A DNA stretch of 64,000 nt, taken from the NCBI RefSeq assembly GCF_000671395.1, contig NZ_AQQY01000001.1, positions 372,001-436,000 on the forward strand, read 5' to 3'. Within the stretch, counting starts at the first letter, position 1. Each line of letters begins with the position of its first letter. Positions 56,840 through 64,000 of this stretch are shown here, piece by piece. Both the position numbers and the translations under genes were made by a program. This DNA comes from Actibacterium atlanticum. Its GTDB lineage: Bacteria; Pseudomonadota; Alphaproteobacteria; Rhodobacterales; Rhodobacteraceae. The notes below the pieces were generated by a model. It saw only the letters and a program-made list of their open reading frames with translations. It did not search any database and was not told where the DNA came from.

Positions 56840-57256
56840 TTATTTGACTTTTTTCATCGGCACGCCGTACAGCTCGAGCTTATGGCCCTTGAGCTTATAG
56901 CCAAGCTTGGCGGCTATTTTTTCCTGCAGGGCCTCGATCTCGGCGTCGACAAATTCGATCACCTCGCCCGAGTTCATGTCGATCAGATGGTCGTGGTGTT
57001 CACGTTCCGCATCTTCATAGCGGGCGCGGCCATCGCCGAACTCCAGCTTGTCAAGAATACCGGCCTCTTCGAACAGTTTGACCGTGCGATAGACGGTGGC
57101 GATGGAAATGCCCGGATCCTGCGCCAATGCGCGGGCGTAAAGTTCTTCGACATCGGGGTGATCGGCGCTTTGCTGCAAAACGCCTGCAATGATGCGGCGT
57201 TGTTCTGTCATGCGCAGGCCTTTGGCCTCGCAACGGGAGATGATGGTGTCCGACAT
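56840..57256 (-). CDS. Fur/Mur-family metal-responsive repressor
   Basis: A 138-residue Fur superfamily regulator. The winged-helix domain (about 1-80) includes SIATVYRTVKLFEEAGILDK, followed by the dimerisation domain with HHDH at 87-90 and EFVDAEIEALQEKIAAKLGY. It lacks the CxxC pairs of structural-zinc Fur proteins. In Rhodobacterales such proteins often act as Mur, the manganese regulator; the metal cannot be decided from sequence. Confidence 0.9.
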   Translation of the reverse strand: MSDTIISRCEAKGLRMTEQRRIIAGVLQQSADHPDVEELYARALAQDPGISIATVYRTVKLFEEAGILDKLEFGDGRARYEDAEREHHDHLIDMNSGEVIEFVDAEIEALQEKIAAKLGYKLKGHKLELYGVPMKKVK

Positions 57257-57344
57257 GGTTGTGCCCCGAAAAATCAGTTGCGGCGTTATTTAAGCGGAAA
57301 TGAAACCTGATGCCACTGGTTAGCGTCAAACAGGGTGCGAAGGG

Positions 57345-58763
57345 TCAGGTGCCACAAAAGGTGCGGTGCACGACTTCGTCTTCGCGTGGGGGCTGGCGTA
57401 AGTCCTTTAGGCCCGGATCATCGGCGTAGGGGTGCATAAGCGCGGCGTTCAGGCGATGAAACGGCGCATAATCGCCATCAACGGCTGCCTGAATTAGGTG
57501 TTCGATCTGATGGTTGCGGGGGATCAGAACCGGATTGTGCTGTTGCATCAGCGGGGCAGGGTCGGCGCCCTGAAGGCGGGCTTTCCAGCGGGTCTTCCAC
57601 GCGTCAAACCCAGCTCTATCAGCAAAGAGGGTCTGGGCAGGGTCATCCGTCAGGGCGCGAAAGCTGTTGGTGTAATCTGCGGCACCGGCAGACATCAGGT
57701 CCAGAAACCCGTGAATGAGCTCGGCATCACCATCCTGAGCATCCCAAAGCCCAAGCTTGGGCCGGAACACAGACAACCATTCAGCCTTAAACAAATCCGG
57801 AAATCCGTGCAGGATCGAAGTGGCCTCGTCTATTGCCGCCTGTTCGTCGCGGCCCATGATCGGCAGCAAGGCCGAGCCAAGCTGGGCAATGTTCCAGACG
57901 GCGATGTCGGCCTGCCGATTAAAGGCATAGCGGCCCATTTGGTCGATCGACGAAAACACTTTGTTCGGGTCATAGTCATCCATAAAGGCGCAGGGACCGT
58001 AATCAATGGTTTCGCCAGACACGGCCATATTGTCGGTGTTCATCACCCCATGAATAAAACCCAGCCCCATCCATTGCGCGATCAGCCGAGCCTGCGCTGC
58101 GCTGACCGCGCGCAGCAGCTCCATGGGGCCATCGGCGTCAGGGTAGTGACGTTTGATGACATAGTCCGTCAGCGTACGCAGGCTTTCGCCATCATTGCGG
58201 GCGGCGAAGAACTGGAAGGTGCCGACGCGGATATGGCTGGCTGCGACGCGGGTCAGGATGCCGCCGGGATAGCCCTTTTCGCGCTGGACCCGCTCGCCGG
58301 TGCTTACAGCCGCGAGGGCGCGTGTGGTGGGCACGCCATAGGCGTGCATGGCTTCCGAGACGATGTATTCGCGCAGGACAGGTCCAAGCCACGAGCGCCC
58401 GTCACCGCGCCGGCTGAACGGCGTTCTGCCCGCACCTTTCAGCTGAATGTCGCGCCGGTTTCCGTGTTGGTCGATGACCTCGCCCAGCAACACTGCGCGC
58501 CCGTCCCCCAGCTGCGGTGAAAACCCGCCAAACTGATGCCCGGCATAGGCCTGCGCCAGTGGGTTGGCGCCATCAGGCACTGTATTTCCGGCCAGCATCG
58601 CCAGCCCTTCGGGGGTCCGCAAAGCTGCGGCATCGAGCCCCAGCTCTGCGGCCAGATCGCCGTTGACGGCGATCAGGGCGGGGGCCGCAACCGGGGTCGG
58701 CAGTTGCGGCGCAGAAAAGCTGGGCCCCAGCCGGGCATAGCTGTTGTCGAAAGGGATATTCAT
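57345..58763 (-). CDS. selO: Protein adenylyltransferase SelO (YdiU)
   Basis: A 472-residue pseudokinase-fold enzyme that transfers AMP to protein Ser/Thr/Tyr residues in the redox response. Family blocks: [59 protein letters not shown] and the C-terminal VHRTFCGT, where mitochondrial relatives carry selenocysteine and bacterial ones cysteine. Starts at [13 protein letters not shown]. Confidence 0.95.
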   Translation of the reverse strand: MNIPFDNSYARLGPSFSAPQLPTPVAAPALIAVNGDLAAELGLDAAALRTPEGLAMLAGNTVPDGANPLAQAYAGHQFGGFSPQLGDGRAVLLGEVIDQHGNRRDIQLKGAGRTPFSRRGDGRSWLGPVLREYIVSEAMHAYGVPTTRALAAVSTGERVQREKGYPGGILTRVAASHIRVGTFQFFAARNDGESLRTLTDYVIKRHYPDADGPMELLRAVSAAQARLIAQWMGLGFIHGVMNTDNMAVSGETIDYGPCAFMDDYDPNKVFSSIDQMGRYAFNRQADIAVWNIAQLGSALLPIMGRDEQAAIDEATSILHGFPDLFKAEWLSVFRPKLGLWDAQDGDAELIHGFLDLMSAGAADYTNSFRALTDDPAQTLFADRAGFDAWKTRWKARLQGADPAPLMQQHNPVLIPRNHQIEHLIQAAVDGDYAPFHRLNAALMHPYADDPGLKDLRQPPREDEVVHRTFCGT

Positions 58764-58809
58764 GGGCGCGCTCCTTGGCGCTCAACCTAGGGCGCGCGGG
58801 CAAGGAATG

Positions 58810-59256
58810 CTAGAGCATCCGTGTCATCAGGCAGTAGCGGTCGCGCTTTTCAAACCCGCTGCGGGCATAGATTTTTTGCGCCTTGTCATTGGCGTGATCG
58901 ACCTCCAGATGCATGGCCTTGATGCCCATATCGCGCAGCATTGGAAGCAGCAGGTGTAACGCCTGACTTCCCATCCCGCGCCCGCGCACTTTGGGGCGAA
59001 TATAGAATTCATCCAGAAATGCATCACGCCCGCCCATTTCGATCGAAAACCCGAAGGACACCGCGATATAGCCCACCGGAGCGCGCGATGGGCCGATCAA
59101 CCAAAGTGCGGCCTGAACATCGCCAGAGAACAACAGCTCTAGCGCGGCGCGTCGGCTTTCGGGGGTGCTGTCCACGCCGTCTTCGATGTGGAAGGCCTCG
59201 ATCATTGGTAGCAGGCGCGCGATGTCGTCACCCGTGGCAAGGGTCAGCAGGTTCAT
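58810..59256 (-). CDS. GNAT family N-acetyltransferase
   Basis: A 148-residue GNAT protein. Motif A is RPKVRGRGMGSQALHLLLPM (about 90-109, acetyl-CoA loop RGRGMG), followed by VDHANDKAQKIYARSGFEKR. Its ATG overlaps the stop of the nucleoside hydrolase gene upstream by ATGA, so they are cotranscribed. Confidence 0.88.
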   Translation of the reverse strand: MNLLTLATGDDIARLLPMIEAFHIEDGVDSTPESRRAALELLFSGDVQAALWLIGPSRAPVGYIAVSFGFSIEMGGRDAFLDEFYIRPKVRGRGMGSQALHLLLPMLRDMGIKAMHLEVDHANDKAQKIYARSGFEKRDRYCLMTRML

Positions 59257-60191
59257 AGGGTTGCAAGCCTTTCGCGCAGCAGGGCGAACAGCCCCTCTGC
59301 ATCCACGTCACCGATGAACATCGCGTTTGGGGCGCGGTCCGACACGCCCCACCAGTCGGCGACGGTCATGCCTCGGGTGAACTGGCCCACGGTTTCGATT
59401 TCAACATTCACGTAGCGGCCGGAAAACAGTTCCGGATCAATGAGATAGGCCGTCACGCAGGGGTCGTGCAGCGGCGCCCCTTCCGAGCCGTATTTGGCGA
59501 TGTCAAACCGTTCAAAGAAGTCGGTCATTTCGGCGACGGCCACGCCGACGCGGTTGCCCAGCGTGCGAAAGCCCTCGTTGCGTTGCGGGGTCACCAGCGC
59601 CTTGTGGGTGACGTCCAGCGGCAGCACGGTGATAGGCGCGCCGCTGGCAAAGACGATCTGCGCGGCCTCGGGGTCGACATAGATGTTGAACTCGGCCGTG
59701 GGGGTGATGTTGCCCACCGCGAAATAGGCCCCGCCCATCAGCACGATTTGGGCAATGCGTTCAGCGATGTCGGGCGCGCGTTGCAGCGCGGTGGCGATGT
59801 TGGTTAATGGCCCCAACGGGCAGAGCGTGACCGTGCCCGCAGGTTCAGCGCGCAGGGTTTCGATAATGAAATCAACGGCATGCTGATCCTGAACCGGCAT
59901 CGTAGGATCGGGCAAAACGGGGCCGTTCAAGCCGGTTTCGCCGTGCACATGTTCCGCGGTGACAAGATCCTGCGCAAGCGGGCGATTACAGCCGGCATAG
60001 ATTTTCACATCGGGCCGCCCGGCCAGTTCGCACACTTTGCGCGCGTTCAGCGTGGTCAGCGCCAGTGGTACGTTGCCAGCCACCGTGGTCACACCCAGAA
60101 CCTGCAGTTCTGGCGAGGCCAGCGCCAGCAGGATCGCCACGGCGTCATCCTGCCCCGGATCGGTGTCGATGATGATCTTGCGCGGTGTCAT
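59253..60191 (-). CDS. Inosine-uridine preferring nucleoside hydrolase
   Basis: A 312-residue hydrolase releasing bases from nucleosides. The N-terminal calcium site DTDPGQDDA (9-17), LTNIATAL and the C-terminal block with PLHDPCVTAYL are typical. A start at 60191 is chosen over a longer frame from 60248. An 11-bp repeat array lies about 80-120 bp upstream. Confidence 0.93.
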   Translation of the reverse strand: MTPRKIIIDTDPGQDDAVAILLALASPELQVLGVTTVAGNVPLALTTLNARKVCELAGRPDVKIYAGCNRPLAQDLVTAEHVHGETGLNGPVLPDPTMPVQDQHAVDFIIETLRAEPAGTVTLCPLGPLTNIATALQRAPDIAERIAQIVLMGGAYFAVGNITPTAEFNIYVDPEAAQIVFASGAPITVLPLDVTHKALVTPQRNEGFRTLGNRVGVAVAEMTDFFERFDIAKYGSEGAPLHDPCVTAYLIDPELFSGRYVNVEIETVGQFTRGMTVADWWGVSDRAPNAMFIGDVDAEGLFALLRERLATL

Positions 60192-60267
60192 TTTGCCCCC
60201 TGAAACTGCCTGCGAACCATGGGCAGGCACGGGGGGATTGTCCACCACTTACGGCGCGAAATCGCCG

Positions 60268-60316
60268 ATGCACAATCCATGCACATGTGATGCACATCCC
60301 ATGCATACGCGATGTG
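60268..60316. repeat. 11-bp phased repeat array (ATGCACA motif)
   Basis: ATGCACA starts at 60268, 60279 and 60290, a degenerate ATGCATA at 60301 and a further ATG at 60312, an exact 11-bp step (about one helical turn). Only the spacer bases differ. It lies in the gap upstream of the nucleoside hydrolase gene and 3' of the RTX-like gene, so it is probably an operator array. Confidence 0.7.
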
Positions 60317-60347
60317 GGGGCGGGCAGAGGGCCAGCTTAGCCGTTTA

Positions 60348-61781
60348 TCAGGCCAAAAGCTGTCCGGCGCTGTATCCTGTTACGCCATCAAGCCTGACCG
60401 TTACGGTGGCTGTGGCGCGTGGCTCGCCAAACTGGAAGTCGGTCTTCAGTTCAATCACCAGATCGCTATAGGCGCCGTCGGGGTCCTCCACGACCTGTGC
60501 CCCGGTGATCGAGGTGTTATAGCCCGCAGACAGGGAAATGGTGTCTTCGTCCGGATCGAAGTCGGTGATCTGGGCGATCTGGGCTGTCATGCCATCGTGG
60601 CTGGAATCCAGGTTGCGCACCGAGATGGTATAGTCATCCGCCCCCGTGCCACCGGTCAGCACCACGGTTTCTTCGATGTCGTCATAGAACTCGGCAACAT
60701 GGAATTCGTCATTCCCGCCGCCGCCGTCCCCAACGGCGCCGTCCGAGATGAACAGGCGGTCTTCGCCTGCATCGCCATAGGCCACGACATTTTCCCCTGC
60801 GGCGGTGATGCTGTCATTGCCTTCGCCGCCTGACATGGTGGTGCCAAGATTCTGGGTGCCGGTCGGAAGATCAACATAGTAGTCGTTTATGCCGACGCCA
60901 TCGGTGTCACCGATATAAGAGATTTTATCGTCACCGTCGCCGCCCAACGCGTGACCGTTGGTGCCAACATAGATATCATCATCGCCCTCACCGCCAAGGG
61001 CTTGGCTTTGATCGCCCAAGGTATAAATGATGTCGTCATCCGCGCCGCCCGAAGCGGAGCTGTGGGCCGAGGTCACAAGCAGCACATCTTCGCCGTCCCC
61101 ACCGTCAATCGACAGGCCGCTGGGGGCGTCGGGTTCGGTGATCACGAAGTCGGTTCCTGCGCTGCCGGTAAAGTCTGTACTGACGGTTTGGGATTCAACA
61201 CCGTTGTAAAACACGCCAGGTGTTTCAAACGGCGACAGGGTTTCATCGGTTTCGGTCCAGAACCATGGCTCGCCGCCATCGCCGTAGGCATAGTTCAGGC
61301 GGATGATGTCCATCGGGTCATCCGAGGTGATCACCGGCGGGTCAACACGGGTGTCTTCGGGGTCTTCGTCAGATTGGGTCGGTTGGGTCAGCGAACCCAG
61401 ATCGAAGCTGACAACTTCGGTCAGACCGTAGGCTTCGATGAAATCTTCGGGGCTTTCATAGCCTTGCAGGCTTTGGCCGGTTGGGTCGATGGGCAGTTCG
61501 GTGCCCTCGGGCGCCAGATAGATGCCCAGATCATAATGCTGGGTGAAGTCTTCGCCATCGCCGGTTTGGTTGAACTTGATTGCAACAAGGTCGCCGGTTT
61601 CGTCTTCGCCCAGTTCAATGTGCAGGCTGCCATCGGGGTTCTCGATCACGCTGGCGCCAAGGTCAGGGTCAAGTACCGGGTCGTCATCGGGGATGGGGTC
61701 GGTATCTTCGCCGGTGTCGATATCGTCGTCCAGCGGGGCGGCCATGCTCATCAAGCCCAGAAGAGTAAACAGAAAAAACAA
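60348..61781 (-). CDS. Acidic RTX-like calcium-binding protein
   Basis: A 477-residue, very acidic protein. The N-terminus (MFFLFTLLGLMSMAAP) is a short anchor or signal; the start is a TTG at 61781, supported by GGAG 8 bases upstream. Residues about 225-380 hold RTX-type repeats GGDGEDVLLV, GGADDDIIYT, GGEGDDDIYV, GGDGDDKISY and GGEGNDSITA, expected to bind calcium. It is not accompanied by a type I secretion system in the window. Function unknown; a surface or adhesion role is possible. Confidence 0.85.
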   Translation of the reverse strand: MFFLFTLLGLMSMAAPLDDDIDTGEDTDPIPDDDPVLDPDLGASVIENPDGSLHIELGEDETGDLVAIKFNQTGDGEDFTQHYDLGIYLAPEGTELPIDPTGQSLQGYESPEDFIEAYGLTEVVSFDLGSLTQPTQSDEDPEDTRVDPPVITSDDPMDIIRLNYAYGDGGEPWFWTETDETLSPFETPGVFYNGVESQTVSTDFTGSAGTDFVITEPDAPSGLSIDGGDGEDVLLVTSAHSSASGGADDDIIYTLGDQSQALGGEGDDDIYVGTNGHALGGDGDDKISYIGDTDGVGINDYYVDLPTGTQNLGTTMSGGEGNDSITAAGENVVAYGDAGEDRLFISDGAVGDGGGGNDEFHVAEFYDDIEETVVLTGGTGADDYTISVRNLDSSHDGMTAQIAQITDFDPDEDTISLSAGYNTSITGAQVVEDPDGAYSDLVIELKTDFQFGEPRATATVTVRLDGVTGYSAGQLLA

Positions 61782-61801
61782 AACGCGCGCTCCAAACCGA
61801 A

Positions 61802-61816
61802 TTAATTAAACTTTAA
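61802..61816. promoter_or_regulatory. CtrA-type box TTAA-N7-TTAA
   Basis: A perfect TTAA-N7-TTAA lies 21 bp upstream of the TTG start of the RTX-like gene, overlapping its likely promoter region. Local AT richness raises the chance of coincidence. Confidence 0.4.
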
Positions 61817-61886
61817 GTAGAGTTATACGGGCAGGTGCATTTCTGTCAATTGAGTTTCAGTAGTAGACCAGTAGGCCTAAACGCAA

Positions 61887-61910
61887 AGAGCAGCCCGGAG
61901 GGGCTGCTCT
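61887..61910 (-). terminator. Terminator of the ferric-binding protein gene
   Basis: AGAGCAGCCC and GGGCTGCTCT form a perfect 10-bp stem with loop GGAG (plus strand); the minus strand continues TTGCGTTT. Confidence 0.85.
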
Positions 61911-61931
61911 GGATGTGGTTTGGGGCTGGGC

Positions 61932-62933
61932 TTAGCCGTCGAAGTTGACCTCTTCGACCAGACGCAGCGCGTCGGCGCGCAGGGCGGCCAGATCCATCAG
62001 GTTGACGGTATCGGCATCAAAGCTGCCCCAGCTTTGCACCAGCTCGGACGGCGCGGTGCCCGGTGCGACGGGGTATTCATAGTTGATTTCGGCATAGATG
62101 TTCTGGGCTTCGGGTGAGACCAGGAATTCCATCAGCTGCACGGCTTCGTCGCGGTTGGGGGCGGCTTTGGTCAGTGCCACGCCAGACACGTTTACATGGG
62201 TGCCGGTGCCTTCAAAGGTGGGGAAGGTCACGTTGACCGCGTTGGCCCAGTCCTGCTGCTCTTCGTTGCTGAGCATTTTGCCCATGTAATAGGTGTTGCC
62301 CAGCGAGATGTCGCATTCACCGGCCCAGATCGCCTTGACCTGTGCGCGGTCATTGCCTTGCGGTTTGCGGGCGAGGTTGGCTTTGACGCCTTCCAGCCAG
62401 GTCTTAGTTTCTGCTTCGCCGTGGTGGTGCAGCATGCCGGCAACCAGCGCCAGCGTATAGGCATGGGTGCCCGAGCGGGTGCAGATGCGGCCCTGCCACT
62501 TGGGATCGGCCAGATCTTCGTAGGTGGTTACTTCGCCCTCGGCCACGCGGTCTTTGCTGGCGTAAACGATGCGGGCGCGGCTGGTGACGCCGAACCATTC
62601 ATTGCCCGGATCACGCAGCTCTGCCGGAATGTTGGCGGCCAGAACGTCGCTTTCCACCGGCTGGGTGACGCCAGCGGCCACAGCGCCCGACAGGCGCGAG
62701 ATATCGGTGGTCAGGATCAGGTCGGCGGGCGAGCGATCACCTTCGGATTGCAGGCGTTCAATCAGGCCTTTGTTCAGGAACACGACGTTGGTCTTGATTC
62801 CGGTTTGCTCGGTGAACTGATCCAGGATCGGCTCGACCAGTTCGGGCTGGCGGTACGAGTAAATATTGACATCAGCCAGCGCGGGCAGGGCGGTGGTGGC
62901 GGCCAGCGCGGCCAGACAAAGCGAACGGATCAT
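61932..62933 (-). CDS. Fe(3+) ABC transporter periplasmic binding protein
   Basis: A 333-residue ferric-iron binding protein (FbpA/FutA type). Residues 1-20 form a signal peptide. The body starts NIYSYRQPELVEPILDQF; the paired tyrosine motif Y215-Y216 in GNTYYMGKM is the iron ligand site of this family. No permease or ATPase genes flank it within the window. Two palindromic sites lie immediately upstream. Confidence 0.93.
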   Translation of the reverse strand: MIRSLCLAALAATTALPALADVNIYSYRQPELVEPILDQFTEQTGIKTNVVFLNKGLIERLQSEGDRSPADLILTTDISRLSGAVAAGVTQPVESDVLAANIPAELRDPGNEWFGVTSRARIVYASKDRVAEGEVTTYEDLADPKWQGRICTRSGTHAYTLALVAGMLHHHGEAETKTWLEGVKANLARKPQGNDRAQVKAIWAGECDISLGNTYYMGKMLSNEEQQDWANAVNVTFPTFEGTGTHVNVSGVALTKAAPNRDEAVQLMEFLVSPEAQNIYAEINYEYPVAPGTAPSELVQSWGSFDADTVNLMDLAALRADALRLVEEVNFDG

Positions 62934-62969
62934 TTCGGCGTCTCCAGTAAAATGTTCTGGGCGCCTTAA

Positions 62970-63015
62970 ACCTGACTAAATTTATCAGGTCAATACCCAA
63001 TTAAACTAATCAGGT
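62970..63015. promoter_or_regulatory. Two tandem 21-bp palindromic operators upstream of the ferric-binding gene
   Basis: Box 1 (62970-62990): ACCTGA...TCAGGT around TAAATTTA. Box 2 (62995-63015): ACCCAA...TCAGGT around TAAACTAA. They agree at 16 of 21 positions with centres 25 bp apart; box 2 overlaps the last codon and stop of mazG. AT-rich palindromes before iron-uptake genes in Rhodobacterales are bound by Fe-responsive regulators (IscR, RirA-like or Fur). Confidence 0.6.
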
Positions 63016-63833
63016 ATTTTCTCGTCGGCTTTCACGGCGTCCCAAAGCGCGTCCATTTCGGCCAGATCGCTTTGCGCGGGGGTCTTGCCGCGTTCGGCCA
63101 GACGGGCCTCGACGCCTTCAAACCGGCGGATGAATTTGGCATTGGCGGCGCGCAGGGCCTCTTCGGGGTCGATTTTCAGGTGGCGCGCCAGATTGGCCAT
63201 AACAAAGAGCATATCGCCGAACTCTTCGGTGATGTGATCGGGGTCTGTGGCTTCGCGCAGCTCTCCGGCCTCTTCGATGATCTTGTCCAGCACCTCATCC
63301 GTGCTGGGCCAGTCAAACCCGACCCGCGCGGCGCGCTTTTGCAGTTTCACCGCGCGCAAAAGGGAGGGCAGGCCAACGGCAACCCCATCCAGCGTGCCAC
63401 CCTGTTCTTTGCCCGCGCGCTCGGCGGCTTTGATCTTTTCCCAATCGGCGGTCTGTTGTTCAGCGGATTTATCGCGGTTTTCATCGCCAAACACATGCGG
63501 ATGCCGCGCGACCATTTTGTCGGACATGGTGTTGGCGACGTCATCAAAATTGAACAAGCCCTTGTCCGTCGCCATTTGCGCGTGGAACACTGATTGGAAC
63601 AGCAAATCGCCCAGCTCGCCCTTCAGCTCGTCCCAGGCCTCGCGTTCAATGGCATCGGCGACCTCATAGGCCTCCTCAATCGTATAGGGGGCGATGGTGG
63701 CGAAATCCTGTTCGATATCCCACGGGCAGCCGGTTTCAGGGTCGCGCAGGCGGCGCATGATTTCCAGTAGCCGGGGCATCCCGCCCTTGGGGTCATGTAC
63801 GATTGCATCGCTGTCGGATTTTGCCATTGTCAT
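63006..63833 (-). CDS. mazG: Nucleoside triphosphate pyrophosphohydrolase MazG
   Basis: A 275-residue enzyme with two MazG helical domains that hydrolyse NTPs to NMP and PPi, limiting (p)ppGpp or damaged nucleotides. First domain: LRDPETGCPWDIEQDFATIA, TIEEAYEVADAIE and GELGDLLFQSVFHAQMA. Second domain: VGFDWPSTDEVLDKIIEEAGE with EEFGDMLFVMANLARHL. AGGAG at 63840-63844 supports the start at 63833 over a GTG at 63851. Confidence 0.94.
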   Translation of the reverse strand: MTMAKSDSDAIVHDPKGGMPRLLEIMRRLRDPETGCPWDIEQDFATIAPYTIEEAYEVADAIEREAWDELKGELGDLLFQSVFHAQMATDKGLFNFDDVANTMSDKMVARHPHVFGDENRDKSAEQQTADWEKIKAAERAGKEQGGTLDGVAVGLPSLLRAVKLQKRAARVGFDWPSTDEVLDKIIEEAGELREATDPDHITEEFGDMLFVMANLARHLKIDPEEALRAANAKFIRRFEGVEARLAERGKTPAQSDLAEMDALWDAVKADEKIPD

Positions 63834-63891
63834 TGCCGCTGCTCCTGTCACACTTGGGCGCAGTTAGACAGGTTCACAGGCCGGAGTCCAC

Positions 63892-64000
63892 ATGCCCCCG
63901 ATCAACCGGATTGCCGAGTTCAGCGACGATATGAAAACATGGCGCCGGTGGCTGCATCAGCACCCCGAATTGGGGTTTGAATTGCATGAAACCGCGGCCT
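63892..64000 (+). CDS. M20 family amidohydrolase (hippurate hydrolase-type), 5' end only
   Basis: The first 36 residues of an M20 metallopeptidase; MPPINRIAEFSDDMKTWRRW followed by LHQHPELGFELHET is the usual N-terminus, including the conserved HxHPE-like motif. CCGGAG precedes the ATG. Divergent from mazG by 58 bp. The rest lies beyond the window. Confidence 0.85.
   Translation, partial: MPPINRIAEFSDDMKTWRRWLHQHPELGFELHETAA

Noticed and set aside
60268-60316. CRISPR-like array
   Set aside because: The 11-bp unit is far too short, and there are no spacer-length inserts or cas genes.

Overview
The window is a gene-dense, GC-rich stretch of a Rhodobacterales (Roseobacter-group) alphaproteobacterial chromosome. 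This is inferred from the System I cytochrome c biogenesis genes next to acnA, the glnB-glnA pair, a pyruvate dehydrogenase E1-beta carrying its own lipoyl domain, a Fur/Mur-type regulator, and above all a complete RcGTA-type gene transfer agent (GTA) structural cluster ending beside cysE. No rRNA, insertion sequence, integrase or CRISPR array was seen. One tRNA (Leu, anticodon UAG) is present.

Layout. 1-2.0 kb: 3' end of ccmB, then ccmC-ccmD-ccmG. 2.2-7.8 kb: both aconitases side by side on the minus strand. 8.2-16.9 kb: a secreted DUF1223 protein, a lipid acyltransferase, two small secreted proteins sharing a cysteine motif, purB, bioY, a hydrolase-OsmC fusion, a methyltransferase and an orphan membrane protein. 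17.2-26.3 kb: a secreted orphan, glnB-glnA with a likely NtrC site, NAD(P)HX repair enzyme, tRNA-Leu, trigger factor, a membrane-anchored HExxH protein, GNAT, EthD and a second secreted orphan. 26.4-36.5 kb: rpsF-rpsR-rplI, two YceI-domain genes, a membrane protein behind a CtrA-type box, a glycosyltransferase, fabD-fabG-acpP-fabF and mltG.

36.6-51.6 kb: the GTA cluster, in the order small terminase, large terminase, portal, g3.5, protease, capsid, connectors, tail tube, chaperone-like pair, tape measure, distal tail, hub, NlpC/P60 peptidase, 1325-residue megatron, DUF2793 protein and a small terminal gene. Most junctions overlap by 1-8 nt, which implies one polycistronic transcript. A consensus-like promoter lies upstream of g1, directly followed by an intrinsic terminator and preceded by a near-match to a CtrA box. 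Lysis, head-spike and GafA-type regulatory genes are not in the window; in known GTAs they lie elsewhere.

51.7-64 kb: cysE, the pdhA-pdhB-pdhC operon with ftsB, a Fur/Mur regulator, selO, GNAT plus nucleoside hydrolase (with an 11-bp phased repeat array upstream), an RTX-like acidic protein, a ferric-iron binding protein behind two tandem palindromic operators, mazG, and the start of an M20 amidohydrolase.

Most genes are core metabolism. The parts that merit attention are regulatory: the GTA leader, two exact CtrA-type boxes plus one near-match, the tandem iron-type operators, and the 11-bp array. Several uncharacterised secreted or membrane proteins are also described.
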